Made by a program: the position numbers and the translations under genes
Assembly: GCF_002968015.1 (NCBI RefSeq)
Contig: NZ_PUIP01000008.1
Span: forward strand, 186,001 to 250,000
Reading direction: 5' to 3'
Source: Massilia phosphatilytica
GTDB taxonomy: Bacteria > Pseudomonadota > Gammaproteobacteria > Burkholderiales > Burkholderiaceae_D
Length of the DNA stretch: 64,000 nucleotides
Shown here: positions 43,768 through 61,037 of the stretch, piece after piece
How positions within the stretch are numbered: position 1 is the stretch's first letter
How the letters are laid out: each line of letters starts with the position of its first letter
The notes under the pieces: generated by a model
Told to the model about the DNA's origin: nothing
What the model saw: the letters and a program-made list of their open reading frames with translations, nothing else
Databases searched by the model: none

Positions 43768-43828
43768 GGATGAATACGACTGGCGGGAAAACGACACGGG
43801 TCCGGCAAGCGTACCCGTGTCCACAGCA

Positions 43829-45121
<1,293 letters not shown>

Positions 45122-45239
45122 TCAATCTCCAGAAAGTAAAAAAAGCCAAAGCGCGAAACGACGCGCGAAGCCGCAGGGCGCGCCGTTGCTTGATCAGTCG
45201 GGGTGCGGTTCGACGGGTAGTCTCCTTGCGCCCCACGTA

Positions 45240-47908
<2,669 letters not shown>

Positions 47909-47922
47909 TCAAGAAATCGGCC

Positions 47923-49038
47923 ATGCAAGCTTCCGACGACAGCCCCTTCCACGAGCAGACTTCGCATGGCCTGTCCTTCTCGGGCAGCGGCGCCGAATAC
48001 TTCCGCATCTGGATCGTCAACCTGCTGCTGACGGTGGCCACCCTGGGCATCTACTCGGCGTGGGCCAAGACGCGCCGCCTGCAATATTTTTACCGGAACA
48101 CCCAGCTCGCCGGCGCCAGCTTCGATTTTCGCGGCGACCCGAAAGCGATCCTGCGCGGGCGCATCCTCGCCGTGGCGCTGCTGGCCACGTATCACTATGC
48201 GTTCGGCTTTTCGCTCAAGGTCGGGGTCGTCACCGTCGCGCTGCTGCTGGCCGGCCTGCCCTTCATGATGCGGTCCGCGCTGCGCTTCCGCCTGTCGAAC
48301 ACGGTCTACCGCGGCCTGCCGTTCGGCTTCGCGGGCGGCATCAAGGAGGCCTATATCGTGTACCTCGTGCCGGTGGCGATCTTCGTGCTGCCCGGCGCGC
48401 TCGTCGCGCTGATGCCCAAAAGCCCGCTGGTCGGCGTCATCTTCGTGCTGTACCTGTGCTGGCCGCTGATGCATGGTGCGATGAAAGGCTACCAGCACAA
48501 GCACCTGATGGCGGGCGACCAGCCGGCCGCGTTCGGCCTCGACACGGCGGACCTGGCCAAGCCCTACGTGCGCGCGTTCCTGATCGGCCTCGGCATGCTG
48601 GTGATCGTCGGCCTGTCCGTCGGCGTCTCGGTATTCCTGGCGCGCGGCCAGAAGACGCCGTCGTTCGCGACGTTCCTCCCGGCCATCCTCGGCTTCGTGT
48701 CCGCCTATCTCGCCATGCTGCTCATGGGCCCCTACATCCTGGTACGCATGAACAACCTCGCGTGGTCGGCCACGGCCTTCCCCGGCGTGCGCATCACATG
48801 CGCGCTGCAGGTCGGCCCGTACCTGCGCCTGCAGGTCGTCAACGTGCTGCTGACCCTGCTGACCTTCGGCCTGTTCCGCCCGTTCGCCGCCGTGCGCACG
48901 TGGCGCTACCGCGTGGCCCACGTCACCATCGACGCGCCGGACGGTTTCGAGCAGGCCGTGCTGGCGGCACGCCGTCCACCCGCGGCGGCGGCCGGCGATG
49001 GCATCGCCGACTTCCTCGGCGTCGACCTGTCGTGGTAA
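47923..49038 (+). CDS. YjgN family (DUF898) membrane protein
   Basis: A 371-residue membrane protein with about eight hydrophobic segments in two repeats. Each repeat shows the family pattern: GSGAEYFRIWIVNLLLTVATLG with IYSAWAKTRRLQYFYRNT, and later VVNVLLTLLTFGLFRPFAAVRTWRY. It is followed 10 bases later by an M48 protease gene, a frequent pairing in proteobacteria. The biochemical role of YjgN is unknown. Confidence 0.9.
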   Translation: MQASDDSPFHEQTSHGLSFSGSGAEYFRIWIVNLLLTVATLGIYSAWAKTRRLQYFYRNTQLAGASFDFRGDPKAILRGRILAVALLATYHYAFGFSLKVGVVTVALLLAGLPFMMRSALRFRLSNTVYRGLPFGFAGGIKEAYIVYLVPVAIFVLPGALVALMPKSPLVGVIFVLYLCWPLMHGAMKGYQHKHLMAGDQPAAFGLDTADLAKPYVRAFLIGLGMLVIVGLSVGVSVFLARGQKTPSFATFLPAILGFVSAYLAMLLMGPYILVRMNNLAWSATAFPGVRITCALQVGPYLRLQVVNVLLTLLTFGLFRPFAAVRTWRYRVAHVTIDAPDGFEQAVLAARRPPAAAAGDGIADFLGVDLSW

Positions 49039-49048
49039 GGAGCTGAAC

Positions 49049-50092
49049 ATGATCGCCGCCCATTTCTTCGATGGCCACGACGCCCGCCTGCAACCGGTCG
49101 GCCTGGACGTGCGCAATGATCACCTGCACGTCGACGCGCCGGGATTCGCGCGCAGCTATCCGTTGGCGGACGTCGCGCTGGCCGAACCGTTCGGCCAGGC
49201 GCCGCTGATGCTGCGCCTCGGCGACGCCACCTGCGAAGTGCCCTTCGGCCCGGGACGGCAGGCACTGCTGGCCGCGCTCGGTTATCGCAGGAGCGCCGTG
49301 GAGCGCTGGCAGGCGCGCTGGCCCGCCGCCCTGTTCGCCCTCGTCCTGCTGCTGGCGCTGCTCGCTGCCGGCTTCATCTGGGGCGTGCCGGCCGCCGCCG
49401 ACTTCGTCGCCGCGCGCCTGCCGGCCTCGGTCGACACGAAGCTCGGCCGCGCCGCGCTCGCCGGCCTGGAAGCGCAAGGCATGCTGGCGCCGTCGCGTCT
49501 CTCGGACGACCGCATCGCCGCCGTCCAGGCGCTGCTGCCGCAAGCCCTTCCCGCGCACCCGCGCGTGCCCGTGCGCCTGCTCGTGCGCGCGTCCGACACA
49601 TTGGGCGCCAATGCGCTGGCCCTCCCGGACGGGACGATCATCGTGACCGACGCGATGGTGCGTCTCGCCCTGGACAAGCGCAACGAACTCGACGGCATCG
49701 GCCAGGCCGAACTGCTGGGCGTCATCGGCCACGAAGTGGGCCACATCGAACGGCGCCACGCCACCCGCGCCATGACGGGGTCGTCGCTGACGGCCGCCGT
49801 CTCGGCCACGCTGTTCGGCGACTTCAGCGCCGTCGCCGCCGGCCTGCCCGCCGTGCTGACGCAGATGCGCTATTCGCGCGCGATGGAACTGGAGGCCGAC
49901 GACTATGCCGTCACGGTCCTGCGCCGCAACGGCCTGGAGCCGGATGCGCTCGCCGACATGCTGGCTGCGCTGGAACGCGCGCATCCGGACTACGACAAGC
50001 TCCCGCGCTGGCTGAAGCAGTCGATGACGTACTTGTCGACGCACCCCGCCACCACGGAACGCATCGCGCGCCTGCGCCAGGCACAGCCATAA
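49049..50092 (+). CDS. M48 family metallopeptidase, membrane-anchored
   Basis: A 347-residue protein. The first ~85 residues are a beta-rich domain of the kind often found before this protease type (PLADVALAEPFG), then one membrane helix (ALFALVLLLALLAAGFIWGV). The protease domain follows with zinc motif GHEVGHIERRH and the third ligand in AMELEADDYAV. The start at MIAAHFF is decided by AAGGAGCTGAAC. Operon with the yjgN gene. Probable envelope quality-control protease; substrate unknown. Confidence 0.9.
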   Translation: MIAAHFFDGHDARLQPVGLDVRNDHLHVDAPGFARSYPLADVALAEPFGQAPLMLRLGDATCEVPFGPGRQALLAALGYRRSAVERWQARWPAALFALVLLLALLAAGFIWGVPAAADFVAARLPASVDTKLGRAALAGLEAQGMLAPSRLSDDRIAAVQALLPQALPAHPRVPVRLLVRASDTLGANALALPDGTIIVTDAMVRLALDKRNELDGIGQAELLGVIGHEVGHIERRHATRAMTGSSLTAAVSATLFGDFSAVAAGLPAVLTQMRYSRAMELEADDYAVTVLRRNGLEPDALADMLAALERAHPDYDKLPRWLKQSMTYLSTHPATTERIARLRQAQP

Positions 50093-50355
50093 GCGACGCC
50101 AATAAGAGGTGTTGTCATTCTCGTCATTGCGCCGGATCAGGCGCGCCGCCCGGTCTTAATCGGAATGCATGACGCTGTCACCTGCCGGCAACGTTATCGT
50201 AACAATGTTTCATCACTTCATGCGCAAAATTCCCCAAAAGTAACAAACTTTGTCCGGCCATAAGTAGAATCGGCACCGGGGACACCGCCTGATACGGCTC
50301 CCGGGCCGCACCATCGGCGGACACAATAACGACGCTTGAAGTAAGGAAGAATGAT

Positions 50356-52047
50356 ATGGGCTTTCTCGCCAATATGAATATCGCGAAACGTCTCGGCGTG
50401 GGCTTTGCCCTCGTCCTGGGCCTGACTCTCGTCATTGCGGCTGCCGCCGTCTGGCGCCTGAACACGATCGCGGATTCCACGCGCGCGATGATGGCCGTCC
50501 CGCTGGCCAAGGAGCGCATGATGGAGGAATGGCATATGCAGACGTTCGCCGCCGTGCGCCGCACGGCCGCCATCGTCAAGAGCTCGGACCCCAGCCTCGT
50601 CGAATTCTTCAAGGCCGACGGCGTCAAGACCGCCAGCCGCTCGACCGAACTGCTCAAGCAGATCGAAACGCTGCTCGACAGCGATGAGGAACGCGCGCTG
50701 TTCGGCCGCATCACCGAGCTGCGCAAGGCCTACACGTCGTCCAAGGAACGGGCCATCAAGGCCAAGGCCGGCGGCGACACCGCGGAGGCCGAGCGCATCC
50801 TGACCCAGGAATACATGCCGACGTCGGAAGCCTACGAAGGCAAGCAGGCCGAACTGGTCAAGATGCAGCAGAACCGCATCGATACCGTCGCCAAGGAGAT
50901 CGACAACGCCAGCCGCAACAGCGCGCGCATGATCATGGTGGTGGCCGGCGTCGCCGTGCTGTTCGGCGCCATCTGCGCGTGGGTACTCGCGCATGCCATC
51001 GTGCGTCCGATCCGCCAGGCCGTCGACCTGGCCGAGAAAGTGGCCGGCGGCGACCTCACCCAGCACATTGACGCGAGCGGCACGGGCGAAACGGGCGCCC
51101 TGCTGCGCGCCCTGCGCAACATGAACGACAGCCTCGTCGCGATCGTCGCCCAGGTGCGCAGCGGCACCGACACCATCGCCACCGCGTCGGCGGAAATCTC
51201 GGCCGGCAACATGGACCTGTCGTCCCGCACCGAACAGCAGGCCGGCTCGCTCGGCACGACGGCCAGCACGGTCGAGGAACTGACGGGCACCGTGCGCCAG
51301 AACGCGGACAACGCGCGCCAGGCGAGCCAGCTGTCGATCGCCGCGTCGGAAATCGCGACGCAGGGCGGCGCCGTCGTCGACCAGGTCGTGCAGACCATGG
51401 GCGCGATCAACGATTCGTCCAAGAAGATCGTCGACATCATCAGCGTCATCGACGGCATCGCATTCCAGACCAACATCCTCGCGCTGAACGCGGCAGTCGA
51501 AGCGGCGCGCGCCGGCGAACAGGGCCGCGGCTTCGCCGTCGTGGCGGGCGAAGTGCGTACGCTGGCCCAGCGCTCGGCCGCGGCCGCGAAAGAGATCAAG
51601 GCCCTGATCGTCGATTCCGTCAGCAAGGTCGAAGACGGCACGAAGCTGGTCGACCAGGCCGGCACGACGATGAGCGAAGTGGTCGACAGCATCCGCAAGG
51701 TCAGCGACATCGTCGCCGAGATCGCCAGCGCCAGCGGCGAGCAGAGCACCGGCATCGAACAGGTCAATCGCGCCATCTCCGACATGGATTCGTCCACGCA
51801 GCACAATGCCGCCCTCGTCGAGGAATCGGCCGCGGCCGCCACCGCGCTGCGCGACCAGGCCGACAAGCTGGCCGAAGTGGTCGCCCTGTTCCACCTCGAT
51901 TCGAAGGCCATGACGGCACCGAAGGCTGTTCACACGCCTGCCCCCGCGCCGGCGCGCGCCGTCGTGCCAATCAAGACGAGTGTCCGGAAGCCGGCGCTGA
52001 AGGTGGAGCCGAAGGCGGCCTCGACCGAGGAGTGGGAAACGTTCTGA
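50356..52047 (+). CDS. methyl-accepting chemotaxis protein with C-terminal EWETF
   Basis: A 563-residue transducer. First membrane helix (VGFALVLGLTLVIAAAAVW), four-helix-bundle periplasmic domain (~residues 35-190), second helix (MIMVVAGVAVLFGAICAWVL), HAMP, and methylation/coiled-coil domain with tip [19 protein letters not shown]. The chain ends in EEWETF, close to the NWETF peptide with which E. coli Tar and Tsr tether CheR and CheB, joined by a ~50-residue Ala/Pro linker. It is a paralogue of the MCP at 54085. The ligand is unknown. Confidence 0.94.
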   Translation: MGFLANMNIAKRLGVGFALVLGLTLVIAAAAVWRLNTIADSTRAMMAVPLAKERMMEEWHMQTFAAVRRTAAIVKSSDPSLVEFFKADGVKTASRSTELLKQIETLLDSDEERALFGRITELRKAYTSSKERAIKAKAGGDTAEAERILTQEYMPTSEAYEGKQAELVKMQQNRIDTVAKEIDNASRNSARMIMVVAGVAVLFGAICAWVLAHAIVRPIRQAVDLAEKVAGGDLTQHIDASGTGETGALLRALRNMNDSLVAIVAQVRSGTDTIATASAEISAGNMDLSSRTEQQAGSLGTTASTVEELTGTVRQNADNARQASQLSIAASEIATQGGAVVDQVVQTMGAINDSSKKIVDIISVIDGIAFQTNILALNAAVEAARAGEQGRGFAVVAGEVRTLAQRSAAAAKEIKALIVDSVSKVEDGTKLVDQAGTTMSEVVDSIRKVSDIVAEIASASGEQSTGIEQVNRAISDMDSSTQHNAALVEESAAAATALRDQADKLAEVVALFHLDSKAMTAPKAVHTPAPAPARAVVPIKTSVRKPALKVEPKAASTEEWETF

Positions 52048-52134
52048 AGTCGTCCATGCGTGCGCGCCCGAACCGGAGTACCGGACTCGGTTATCCTCTT
52101 GCTTCCGGACTGAAATGATGCGAGAGAGGGAAAA

Positions 52135-52536
52135 ATGTCCTACGAGGAACGCGACGACTACGGCATGTACAAGAACAAGCACGGCAAGGGACCGGGCCCG
52201 GAACTGATGGGCGCGAATACCCTGATCGGCGACCACGTCCACAACCTGCAGAACGAGTACCTGGGCGTCATCAAGGAATTCATGGTGGACATGCGCACGG
52301 GTGCCATCGCCTACGCCGTGATGTCGTCCAGCCGCTTCCTCGGGCTGGGCGAAAAACTCTTCGCCGTGCCCTGGCAGGCACTGACGCTGGACCCAGAGCA
52401 CAAGCGCTTCACGATGGACATCCCCAAGGAACGCATCGCCGGCGCGCCCGGCTTCGATACCGACCACTGGCCGGACATGGCCGATACGCGCTGGATGGGC
52501 GAGGTGCACGCGTATTACGGCACCTCGCCGGCCTGA
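52135..52536 (+). CDS. PRC-barrel domain protein
   Basis: A 133-residue soluble protein with a PRC-barrel: ANTLIGDHVHNLQNEYLGVI, then a strand pair FMVDMRTGAIAYAVMSS and KLFAVPWQALTLDP. The end (GFDTDHWPDM) resembles stress-linked PRC-barrel proteins of soil proteobacteria. The ribosome site GAGAGGGAAAA precedes the ATG. It abuts the convergent M20 gene with no gap. Function unknown. Confidence 0.83.
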   Translation: MSYEERDDYGMYKNKHGKGPGPELMGANTLIGDHVHNLQNEYLGVIKEFMVDMRTGAIAYAVMSSSRFLGLGEKLFAVPWQALTLDPEHKRFTMDIPKERIAGAPGFDTDHWPDMADTRWMGEVHAYYGTSPA

Positions 52537-53862
52537 TTACTTCTTCGGCATCAGGTCGAGCAGGATCGCCGTCTCGGCCTTGATGGTATTGATCACCGCC
52601 GGCTTGAAGTCCGGCGCCCACTGCGGCGAGTGCGTACCCGGCAGCGGCTGGCCGGCCTTCTTCGCGGCGTCCAGGCGGGCGGCATCGACGGCGCCCACGT
52701 GCAGCAGGATCGCCTTCACGCCCGGTTGCTGGCCGTACTGCGAAAAGTCTTCCGACGTCATCTTCGGCGGCATCTCCTTCACGAACTCGGGGCCCACGGC
52801 GCCCTGCACGGCCTTCACCATGCGGGCCAGCGTGTCCGGATCGTTGTAGACCGAATCCGTACCCGGCTTCACTTCCACCAGCGGCTCCTTCGGCGCGCCG
52901 GCGGCCATCGCTTCGCCCTTCGCTTCGCGCGCGATGCTGGCCAGCACGCGCTTGCGCACGTCCGGCTTGAACGTGCGCACGGACAGCTGCAAGGTCACCT
53001 GGTCGGGGATGATGTTCGCCTGCGTGCCGCCGTGGATGCTGCCCACGGTGATGACGACCGGGTCGAGCGGGTTGTTCTCGCGCGAGACGAGCGTCTGCAG
53101 CGCCAGCACGATGCGCGCCGCCATCACGATCGGGTCGCGCGCCTCGTGCGGCACGGCGCCGTGGCCGCCCTGGCCGAAGACGGTGATGCTGACGACGTCC
53201 GACGACGCGCGGAACGGGCCGGCGTGGTACATGATCGTACCGGACGGCATGGAGGCATCGTCATGGAACGACAGCGCGTAGTCCGGCTTCGGGAAGCGCG
53301 TGAACAGGCCATCCTTCAGCATCGCGGAGGCGCCGTTGACCGGTTCCTCGGACGGCTGGCCGACCAGCATCAAGGTCCCGCTCCAGGCCTTGCGGTTCCC
53401 GGCCATCAGCGTCGCGGTGCCGTACCACGCCGACATGTGCAGGTCGTGGCCGCAGGCGTGCATCACGGGGACGGTATCGCCGGCCGCGTTCTTCGTCGTG
53501 ACCTTGCTGGCGAACGGCAGGCTGGTCTTTTCCTGGACCGGCAGCGCGTCCAGTTCGGTGCGCAGCATCACGGTCGGGCCGGGGCCGTTGCGCAGGATGG
53601 CGACGACACCGGTGCCGCCGACGCCGGTCGTGACGTCGAAGCCCAGCGCCTTCGCGCGCTCGGCCAGCTTCGCCGCGGTCTGGTGTTCGTCGAACCCGAG
53701 TTCGGGATTGCGGTGCAGGTCCTGGTACAGCGTTTCGATGGCCGGATAACTGGCGTTCAGCTGCTCGACGAACGGCGCGGGCAGCGCCGCGGCGCCGGCG
53801 GCCTGGGTGCCGATGACGCCCGCCAGGAACAGTGTGGTGCGGAGAATGCGGGAAGATTTCAT
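52537..53862 (-). CDS. secreted M20 family amidohydrolase
   Basis: A 441-residue metallopeptidase of the M20D (aminoacylase/hippurate hydrolase) group. The signal peptide is MKSSRILRTTLFLAGVIG and on to AAGAAALPA. Metal and catalytic motifs: MHACGHDLHMSAW, GQPSEEPVNG, and the dimer-domain His in FGQGGHGAVPHEARD. MTSEDFSQYGQQPG marks the C-terminus. It probably hydrolyses N-acyl amino acids or peptide-like amides in the periplasm. The neighbouring MCP genes do not explain its substrate. Confidence 0.92.
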   Translation of the reverse strand: MKSSRILRTTLFLAGVIGTQAAGAAALPAPFVEQLNASYPAIETLYQDLHRNPELGFDEHQTAAKLAERAKALGFDVTTGVGGTGVVAILRNGPGPTVMLRTELDALPVQEKTSLPFASKVTTKNAAGDTVPVMHACGHDLHMSAWYGTATLMAGNRKAWSGTLMLVGQPSEEPVNGASAMLKDGLFTRFPKPDYALSFHDDASMPSGTIMYHAGPFRASSDVVSITVFGQGGHGAVPHEARDPIVMAARIVLALQTLVSRENNPLDPVVITVGSIHGGTQANIIPDQVTLQLSVRTFKPDVRKRVLASIAREAKGEAMAAGAPKEPLVEVKPGTDSVYNDPDTLARMVKAVQGAVGPEFVKEMPPKMTSEDFSQYGQQPGVKAILLHVGAVDAARLDAAKKAGQPLPGTHSPQWAPDFKPAVINTIKAETAILLDLMPKK

Positions 53863-54084
53863 GGGGTTCCGTGAACAAAAAAAAACGGGTGGACGATGCC
53901 GCCACCCTTTTTTACGCTACCAGATCGATCCAAATGCGACAATGGATCGTTTAACAATTCACAGAGGGGACCTGTGGATACTACGTATTGAAGTGTTGCG
54001 AAAAAGTTTCTTTACATCATTTTTTAATTCCATAATGAAATTGAAGTGCGTACAATTCGCGCCTTCGTTTCAAAAGGAATAGCG

Positions 54085-55689
54085 ATGGGATTCGTTGCAA
54101 ACATGAAGATCGGCCGACGCCTCGGCCTGGGCTTCGCCCTCATCCTCGCGATGACGGTGGCGATCGCCGCGGTCGGCGCGTGGCGCCTGACCGAAGTGGC
54201 CAACTCGACCAAGGCCATGATGGCCGTGCCGCTCACGAAGGAACGCCTGATCACCGACTGGTACAGCCTGAACTACGCGTCGATCCGCCGCACCGCCGCC
54301 ATCGTCAAGAGCAACGATCCGTCGCTCGGCCCCTACTTCAAGGAAGACGCGGCCGCCTCGGTGAAGCGCGCCGCGGAGCTGCTCAAGCAGATCGAACCGC
54401 TGATCGCGGCGAGCGGTCCGGAACATGACCTCTTCGCGCAGATCCTCGAACAGCGCAAGACGTACAGCGCCTCGCGCGACGGCGCCGTCAAGGCCAAGGC
54501 CGACGGCAACGCGGACGAAGCGGCGCGCATCCTCGACCAGGCATTCACGCCGGCCGCCCAGAAATACCAGGGCCTGCTGCAGGACCTCGTCGCCATGCAG
54601 CGCACCAGCATGGATGCCACCGCCACGGCGATCGACGCCGACGCGACGGCCAGCACCCGGCTGATCGCCGGCTTCAGTACCTGCGCACTGCTGCTGGGCG
54701 CCATCGTGTCGTGGCTGCTCACACGCGGCATCGTGCTGCCGATCCGTGCCGCGGTGGCCGTGGCCGAGACGGTGGCGGCCGGCGACCTGACCCACACGAT
54801 CGAAGCCCGGACGCACGACGAGACGGGCGCCCTGCTGCGCGCCCTGCGCCACATGAACGACAGCCTGGTGGGCATCGTCAGCGAGGTGCGCGGCGGTACC
54901 GATACCATCGCGACGGCTTCGCGCGAGATCAGCGCCGGCAACCTGGACCTGTCCGCCCGCACCGAGCAGCAGGCCGGCGCGCTGGAAGAGACGGCCGCGT
55001 CGATGGAAGAACTGACGACGACCGTGCGCCAGAACGCGGACAATGCGCGCCAGGCCAACCAGCTCGCCATCGCCGCGTCGGCCATCGCCACGCAGGGCGG
55101 CGCCGTGGTCGGCGAAGTCGTCACCACGATGGGTGCGATCAATGCGTCGGCCAGCCGTATCGGCGACATCATCGGCGTCATCGACGGCATCGCCTTCCAG
55201 ACCAACATCCTCGCGCTGAACGCGGCCGTGGAAGCGGCGCGTGCCGGCGAACAGGGCCGCGGCTTCGCGGTCGTGGCGTCGGAAGTGCGCAGCCTCGCGC
55301 AGCGCTCGGCGGCCGCGGCGAAGGAGATCAAGGACCTGATCGCCGCGTCGACGGCCAACGTGGACGCGGGCACGAAGCTCGTCGACCAGGCCGGCGCGAC
55401 GATGGGACAGGTGGTCGACAGCATCCGCCGCGTGACCGACATCATGGGCGAGATCACGAGCGCCACGCAGGAGCAGACGGGCGGCATCGAACAAGTCAAC
55501 CATGCCATCGGGCAGATGGACCAGGTGACCCAGCAGAACGCCGCGCTCGTCGAGGAAGCCGCGGCCGCGGCGGGCTCGATGCAGGACCAGGCCGCGAAGC
55601 TGGCCGAGGTGGTCGGCGTGTTCAAGGTCGAGCGCGGGCTCGGCCTGGCCGCACCCAGGACGAACCCGCGCCGTCACCTGCTGACCTGA
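54085..55689 (+). CDS. methyl-accepting chemotaxis protein
   Basis: A 534-residue transducer paralogous to the MCP at 50356: the same opening ([19 protein letters not shown] vs MGFLANMNIAKRLGVGFAL), the same four-helix ligand domain type ([11 protein letters not shown]), a second helix, HAMP and signalling tip [19 protein letters not shown]. It differs in the ligand domain and has no CheR/CheB-tether peptide (it ends RRHLLT). The start is set by AAAGGAATAGCG before ATG 54085. The AT-rich upstream gap (53863-54084) probably carries the promoter. Confidence 0.93.
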   Translation: MGFVANMKIGRRLGLGFALILAMTVAIAAVGAWRLTEVANSTKAMMAVPLTKERLITDWYSLNYASIRRTAAIVKSNDPSLGPYFKEDAAASVKRAAELLKQIEPLIAASGPEHDLFAQILEQRKTYSASRDGAVKAKADGNADEAARILDQAFTPAAQKYQGLLQDLVAMQRTSMDATATAIDADATASTRLIAGFSTCALLLGAIVSWLLTRGIVLPIRAAVAVAETVAAGDLTHTIEARTHDETGALLRALRHMNDSLVGIVSEVRGGTDTIATASREISAGNLDLSARTEQQAGALEETAASMEELTTTVRQNADNARQANQLAIAASAIATQGGAVVGEVVTTMGAINASASRIGDIIGVIDGIAFQTNILALNAAVEAARAGEQGRGFAVVASEVRSLAQRSAAAAKEIKDLIAASTANVDAGTKLVDQAGATMGQVVDSIRRVTDIMGEITSATQEQTGGIEQVNHAIGQMDQVTQQNAALVEEAAAAAGSMQDQAAKLAEVVGVFKVERGLGLAAPRTNPRRHLLT

Positions 55690-55694
55690 CCTGA

Positions 55695-57362
55695 CTACCG
55701 GGCCGCGCAGTGGCGGTTGACGCCACTGAGGATGGCCCGGAACGACGCCGTCATGATGCTGCCGTCCACGCCCACGCCGAACAGCGATGCGCCGCTGCCG
55801 ACGCGCAGCTCGACGTAGCACGCCGCCTGCGCATCGGCGCCGCGGCCGAGCGCATGCTCCTGGTAATCCATCACCTTGACGTCCAGGCCCAGCGCATTCA
55901 CGAAGGCGTCGATCGGGCCGTTGCCGATGCCGTGGCGGGTCGTGCGCACGCCGTCGATCTCGATGTCGACATCCAGCCGCGTGCCGCCATCGCCATCATT
56001 GGAGGACATCGCGTGGCCGTGGTAAGCATAGCGCTGCCCGGCGTCGAGGTACTCGCGGCGGAAGATCCCGTAAATGTCGGCGGCGCCGACTTCGCGGCCG
56101 CTGCTGTCGGTCGCGTGCTGCACGGCGCGGCTGAATTCGATCTGCAGCCGGCGCGGCAGCACGAAGCCGTATTCCTGTTCGAGCAGGTACGCGATGCCGC
56201 CCTTGCCCGACTGGCTGTTCACGCGGATGACGGCATCGTAACTGCGCCCCAGGTCGGCCGGGTCGACCGGCAGGTACGGCACTTCCCAGAACGCATCCGC
56301 CCGCTGCTGCGCGAAGCCCTTCTTGATGGCGTCCTGGTGCGAGCCGGAGAAGGCGGTGAACACGAGGTCGCCGGCATATGGATGGCGCGGGTGGACGGGC
56401 AGCTGGTTGCAGTCCTCGACGCACTGGCGCACCGCGTCGATGTCGGAAAAATCGAGGCCCGGGTGGATGCCCTGCGTGTACAGGTTCAGGGCCAGCGTCA
56501 CGAGGTCCACGTTGCCCGTGCGTTCGCCGTTCCCGAACAGGCAGCCTTCGACGCGGTCGGCCCCCGCCATCACCGCCAGTTCCGCTGACGCGACGGCCGT
56601 GCCGCGGTCGTTGTGCGGATGCACGGACAGGATGATGGCGTCGCGGCGTTCGAGATGGCGGTGCATCCATTCGATCTGGTCCGCATACACATTCGGCGTG
56701 CTGCATTCGACCGTCGACGGCAGGTTGATGATCATCCTGCGGTCCGGCGTCGGCTGCCAGATCGCGGAAACGGCATCGCACACCTCCTTCGAAAACTCCA
56801 GTTCCGTCATGCTGAACGTTTCGGGCGAATACTCGAACACCCACTCCGTGCCGGGGCGCGCGTCGGTCAGTTCCTTGATCAGGCGGGTGCCATTCAACGC
56901 GATCTGCTTGACGTCCGCGCGGGTCGCGCCGAACACGATGCGGCGGAACGCCGGCGCGATCGGATTGTAGAGGTGGACGATGGCGCGCCGCGCGCCCTGC
57001 AGGGAGTCCACGGTGCGGCGGATCAGGTCCTCGCGCGACTGGGTCAGGACCTCGATCGTCACGTCGGCGGGGATGCGGTCTTCCTCGATCAGCTTGCGCA
57101 CGAAATCGAAATCGGTCTGCGACGCGGAGGGGAATGCCACTTCGATTTCCTTGAAGCCGATGTGCACGAGCTGTTCGAACATGCGCAGCTTGCGCTCCAC
57201 GCTCATCGGCTCGATCAGGGCCTGGTTCCCGTCGCGCAGGTCGGTGCTCATCCAGATGGGCGGTTGCTCGATTGTGCGGTCCGGCCAGGCGCGGAAGGCG
57301 ACGCGAGATTCGGTGGGGACGGTCGGGAAACGGCGATATTTTGCTGCGGGGTTCGACAACAT
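55695..57362 (-). CDS. leuA: 2-isopropylmalate synthase (type 2 LeuA)
   Basis: A 555-residue enzyme of the long LeuA type seen in Actinobacteria and some Burkholderiales. The catalytic TIM barrel begins [16 protein letters not shown]; metal-binding His are in [27 protein letters not shown] is the second signature. The C-terminal regulatory domain ([17 protein letters not shown]) is the site of leucine feedback in the family. It catalyses the first step of leucine synthesis. The start is fixed by AAGGAG seven bases before the ATG. A ~320-base leader with a Leu-rich peptide precedes it, implying attenuation-type control. Confidence 0.96.
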   Translation of the reverse strand: MLSNPAAKYRRFPTVPTESRVAFRAWPDRTIEQPPIWMSTDLRDGNQALIEPMSVERKLRMFEQLVHIGFKEIEVAFPSASQTDFDFVRKLIEEDRIPADVTIEVLTQSREDLIRRTVDSLQGARRAIVHLYNPIAPAFRRIVFGATRADVKQIALNGTRLIKELTDARPGTEWVFEYSPETFSMTELEFSKEVCDAVSAIWQPTPDRRMIINLPSTVECSTPNVYADQIEWMHRHLERRDAIILSVHPHNDRGTAVASAELAVMAGADRVEGCLFGNGERTGNVDLVTLALNLYTQGIHPGLDFSDIDAVRQCVEDCNQLPVHPRHPYAGDLVFTAFSGSHQDAIKKGFAQQRADAFWEVPYLPVDPADLGRSYDAVIRVNSQSGKGGIAYLLEQEYGFVLPRRLQIEFSRAVQHATDSSGREVGAADIYGIFRREYLDAGQRYAYHGHAMSSNDGDGGTRLDVDIEIDGVRTTRHGIGNGPIDAFVNALGLDVKVMDYQEHALGRGADAQAACYVELRVGSGASLFGVGVDGSIMTASFRAILSGVNRHCAAR

Positions 57363-57616
57363 GGACGACTCCTTTTCAGGGCTGTGGGAAAACGCGGGCG
57401 TGACGGGTCCCTGCCGCATCGGCGGCACAATGCGACGCGCATGCGGTGTGAGGAACCCGAACGAAATCAGAGGTGGCGGAAAGGCTGCCCGGCTGCCACG
57501 GAGCACGTGGCCAGGCAACCGGACGCTAGTCGAAAGACGGGAGTGAGCATGGGATGGCGAACCCTATTCTGAAACTTCGGTGTACGGCACTGCAGACGAG
57601 CTGCGGGGATGGCGAT
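57363..57616 (-). promoter_or_regulatory. leuA leader RNA between leader peptide and leuA
   Basis: About 250 bases without a gene. A GC-rich hairpin core GCCACG/CGTGGC (57495-57500 with 57506-57511) has imperfect flanking pairs, and other pairings around 57410-57450 are possible. No T-run follows, so ordinary intrinsic termination is not evident; ribosome-coupled folding or Rho could be used instead. Confidence 0.4.
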
Positions 57617-57685
57617 TCAAGCCAGGTGCGGTAGCACTAGCGGTAGCGCTAGGGAAGTCAGAAATGTGAGGTTCGCGGTGAGCAT
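57617..57685 (-). CDS. leuL: leucine leader peptide of leuA (attenuator peptide)
   Basis: A 22-residue open frame upstream of leuA on the same strand. Eight of 22 residues are Leu (positions 2, 6, 9, 12, 14, 16, 18, 21), and four of these use CTA, a codon that appears very rare in this high-GC genome. A well-formed promoter (57693-57721) places the -10 box only seven bases before the ATG, so the transcript probably starts at or within one or two bases of the AUG and the peptide would be read from a leaderless mRNA. Ribosome stalling when Leu-tRNA is scarce would then affect folding of the leader RNA. Each codon was checked on the reverse strand. Confidence 0.8.
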   Translation of the reverse strand: MLTANLTFLTSLALPLVLPHLA

Positions 57686-57692
57686 TCTTTTA

Positions 57693-57721
57693 ATATAAAA
57701 AGTTTATGCCGATTGTGTCAA
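57693..57721 (-). promoter_or_regulatory. sigma-70 promoter of leuL-leuA
   Basis: On the minus strand: TTGACA (57716-57721), a 17-base spacer, TTATAT (57693-57698). This is a near-consensus promoter. The next seven bases lead straight into the leader-peptide ATG. Confidence 0.8.
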
Positions 57722-57728
57722 GCAAAAG

Positions 57729-60959
<3,231 letters not shown>

Positions 60960-60990
60960 GGCAATTCAGGCAAAATGGTGTATTATGAAA

Positions 60991-61010
60991 TACTGTATAT
61001 AAACCCAGTA
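60991..61010. promoter_or_regulatory. LexA (SOS) box upstream of dnaE2
   Basis: TACTGTATATAAACCCAGTA keeps the outer arms TACTG/CAGTA of the LexA consensus and the run TACTGTATATA, with mismatches confined to the right inner part. It lies about 32 bases before the dnaE2 start (minus) and 28 bases before the PhzF-like gene (plus), so it may control either or both. Confidence 0.75.
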
Positions 61011-61037
61011 TAGCCGACGAACCCGACCTCGCCAAAT

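Noticed and set aside
50240..50270. Possible sigma-28 (FliA) promoter before the MCP at 50356 (GGCCATAA with an upstream AAAG)
   Set aside because: Only a partial match in both boxes and the spacing is not convincing.
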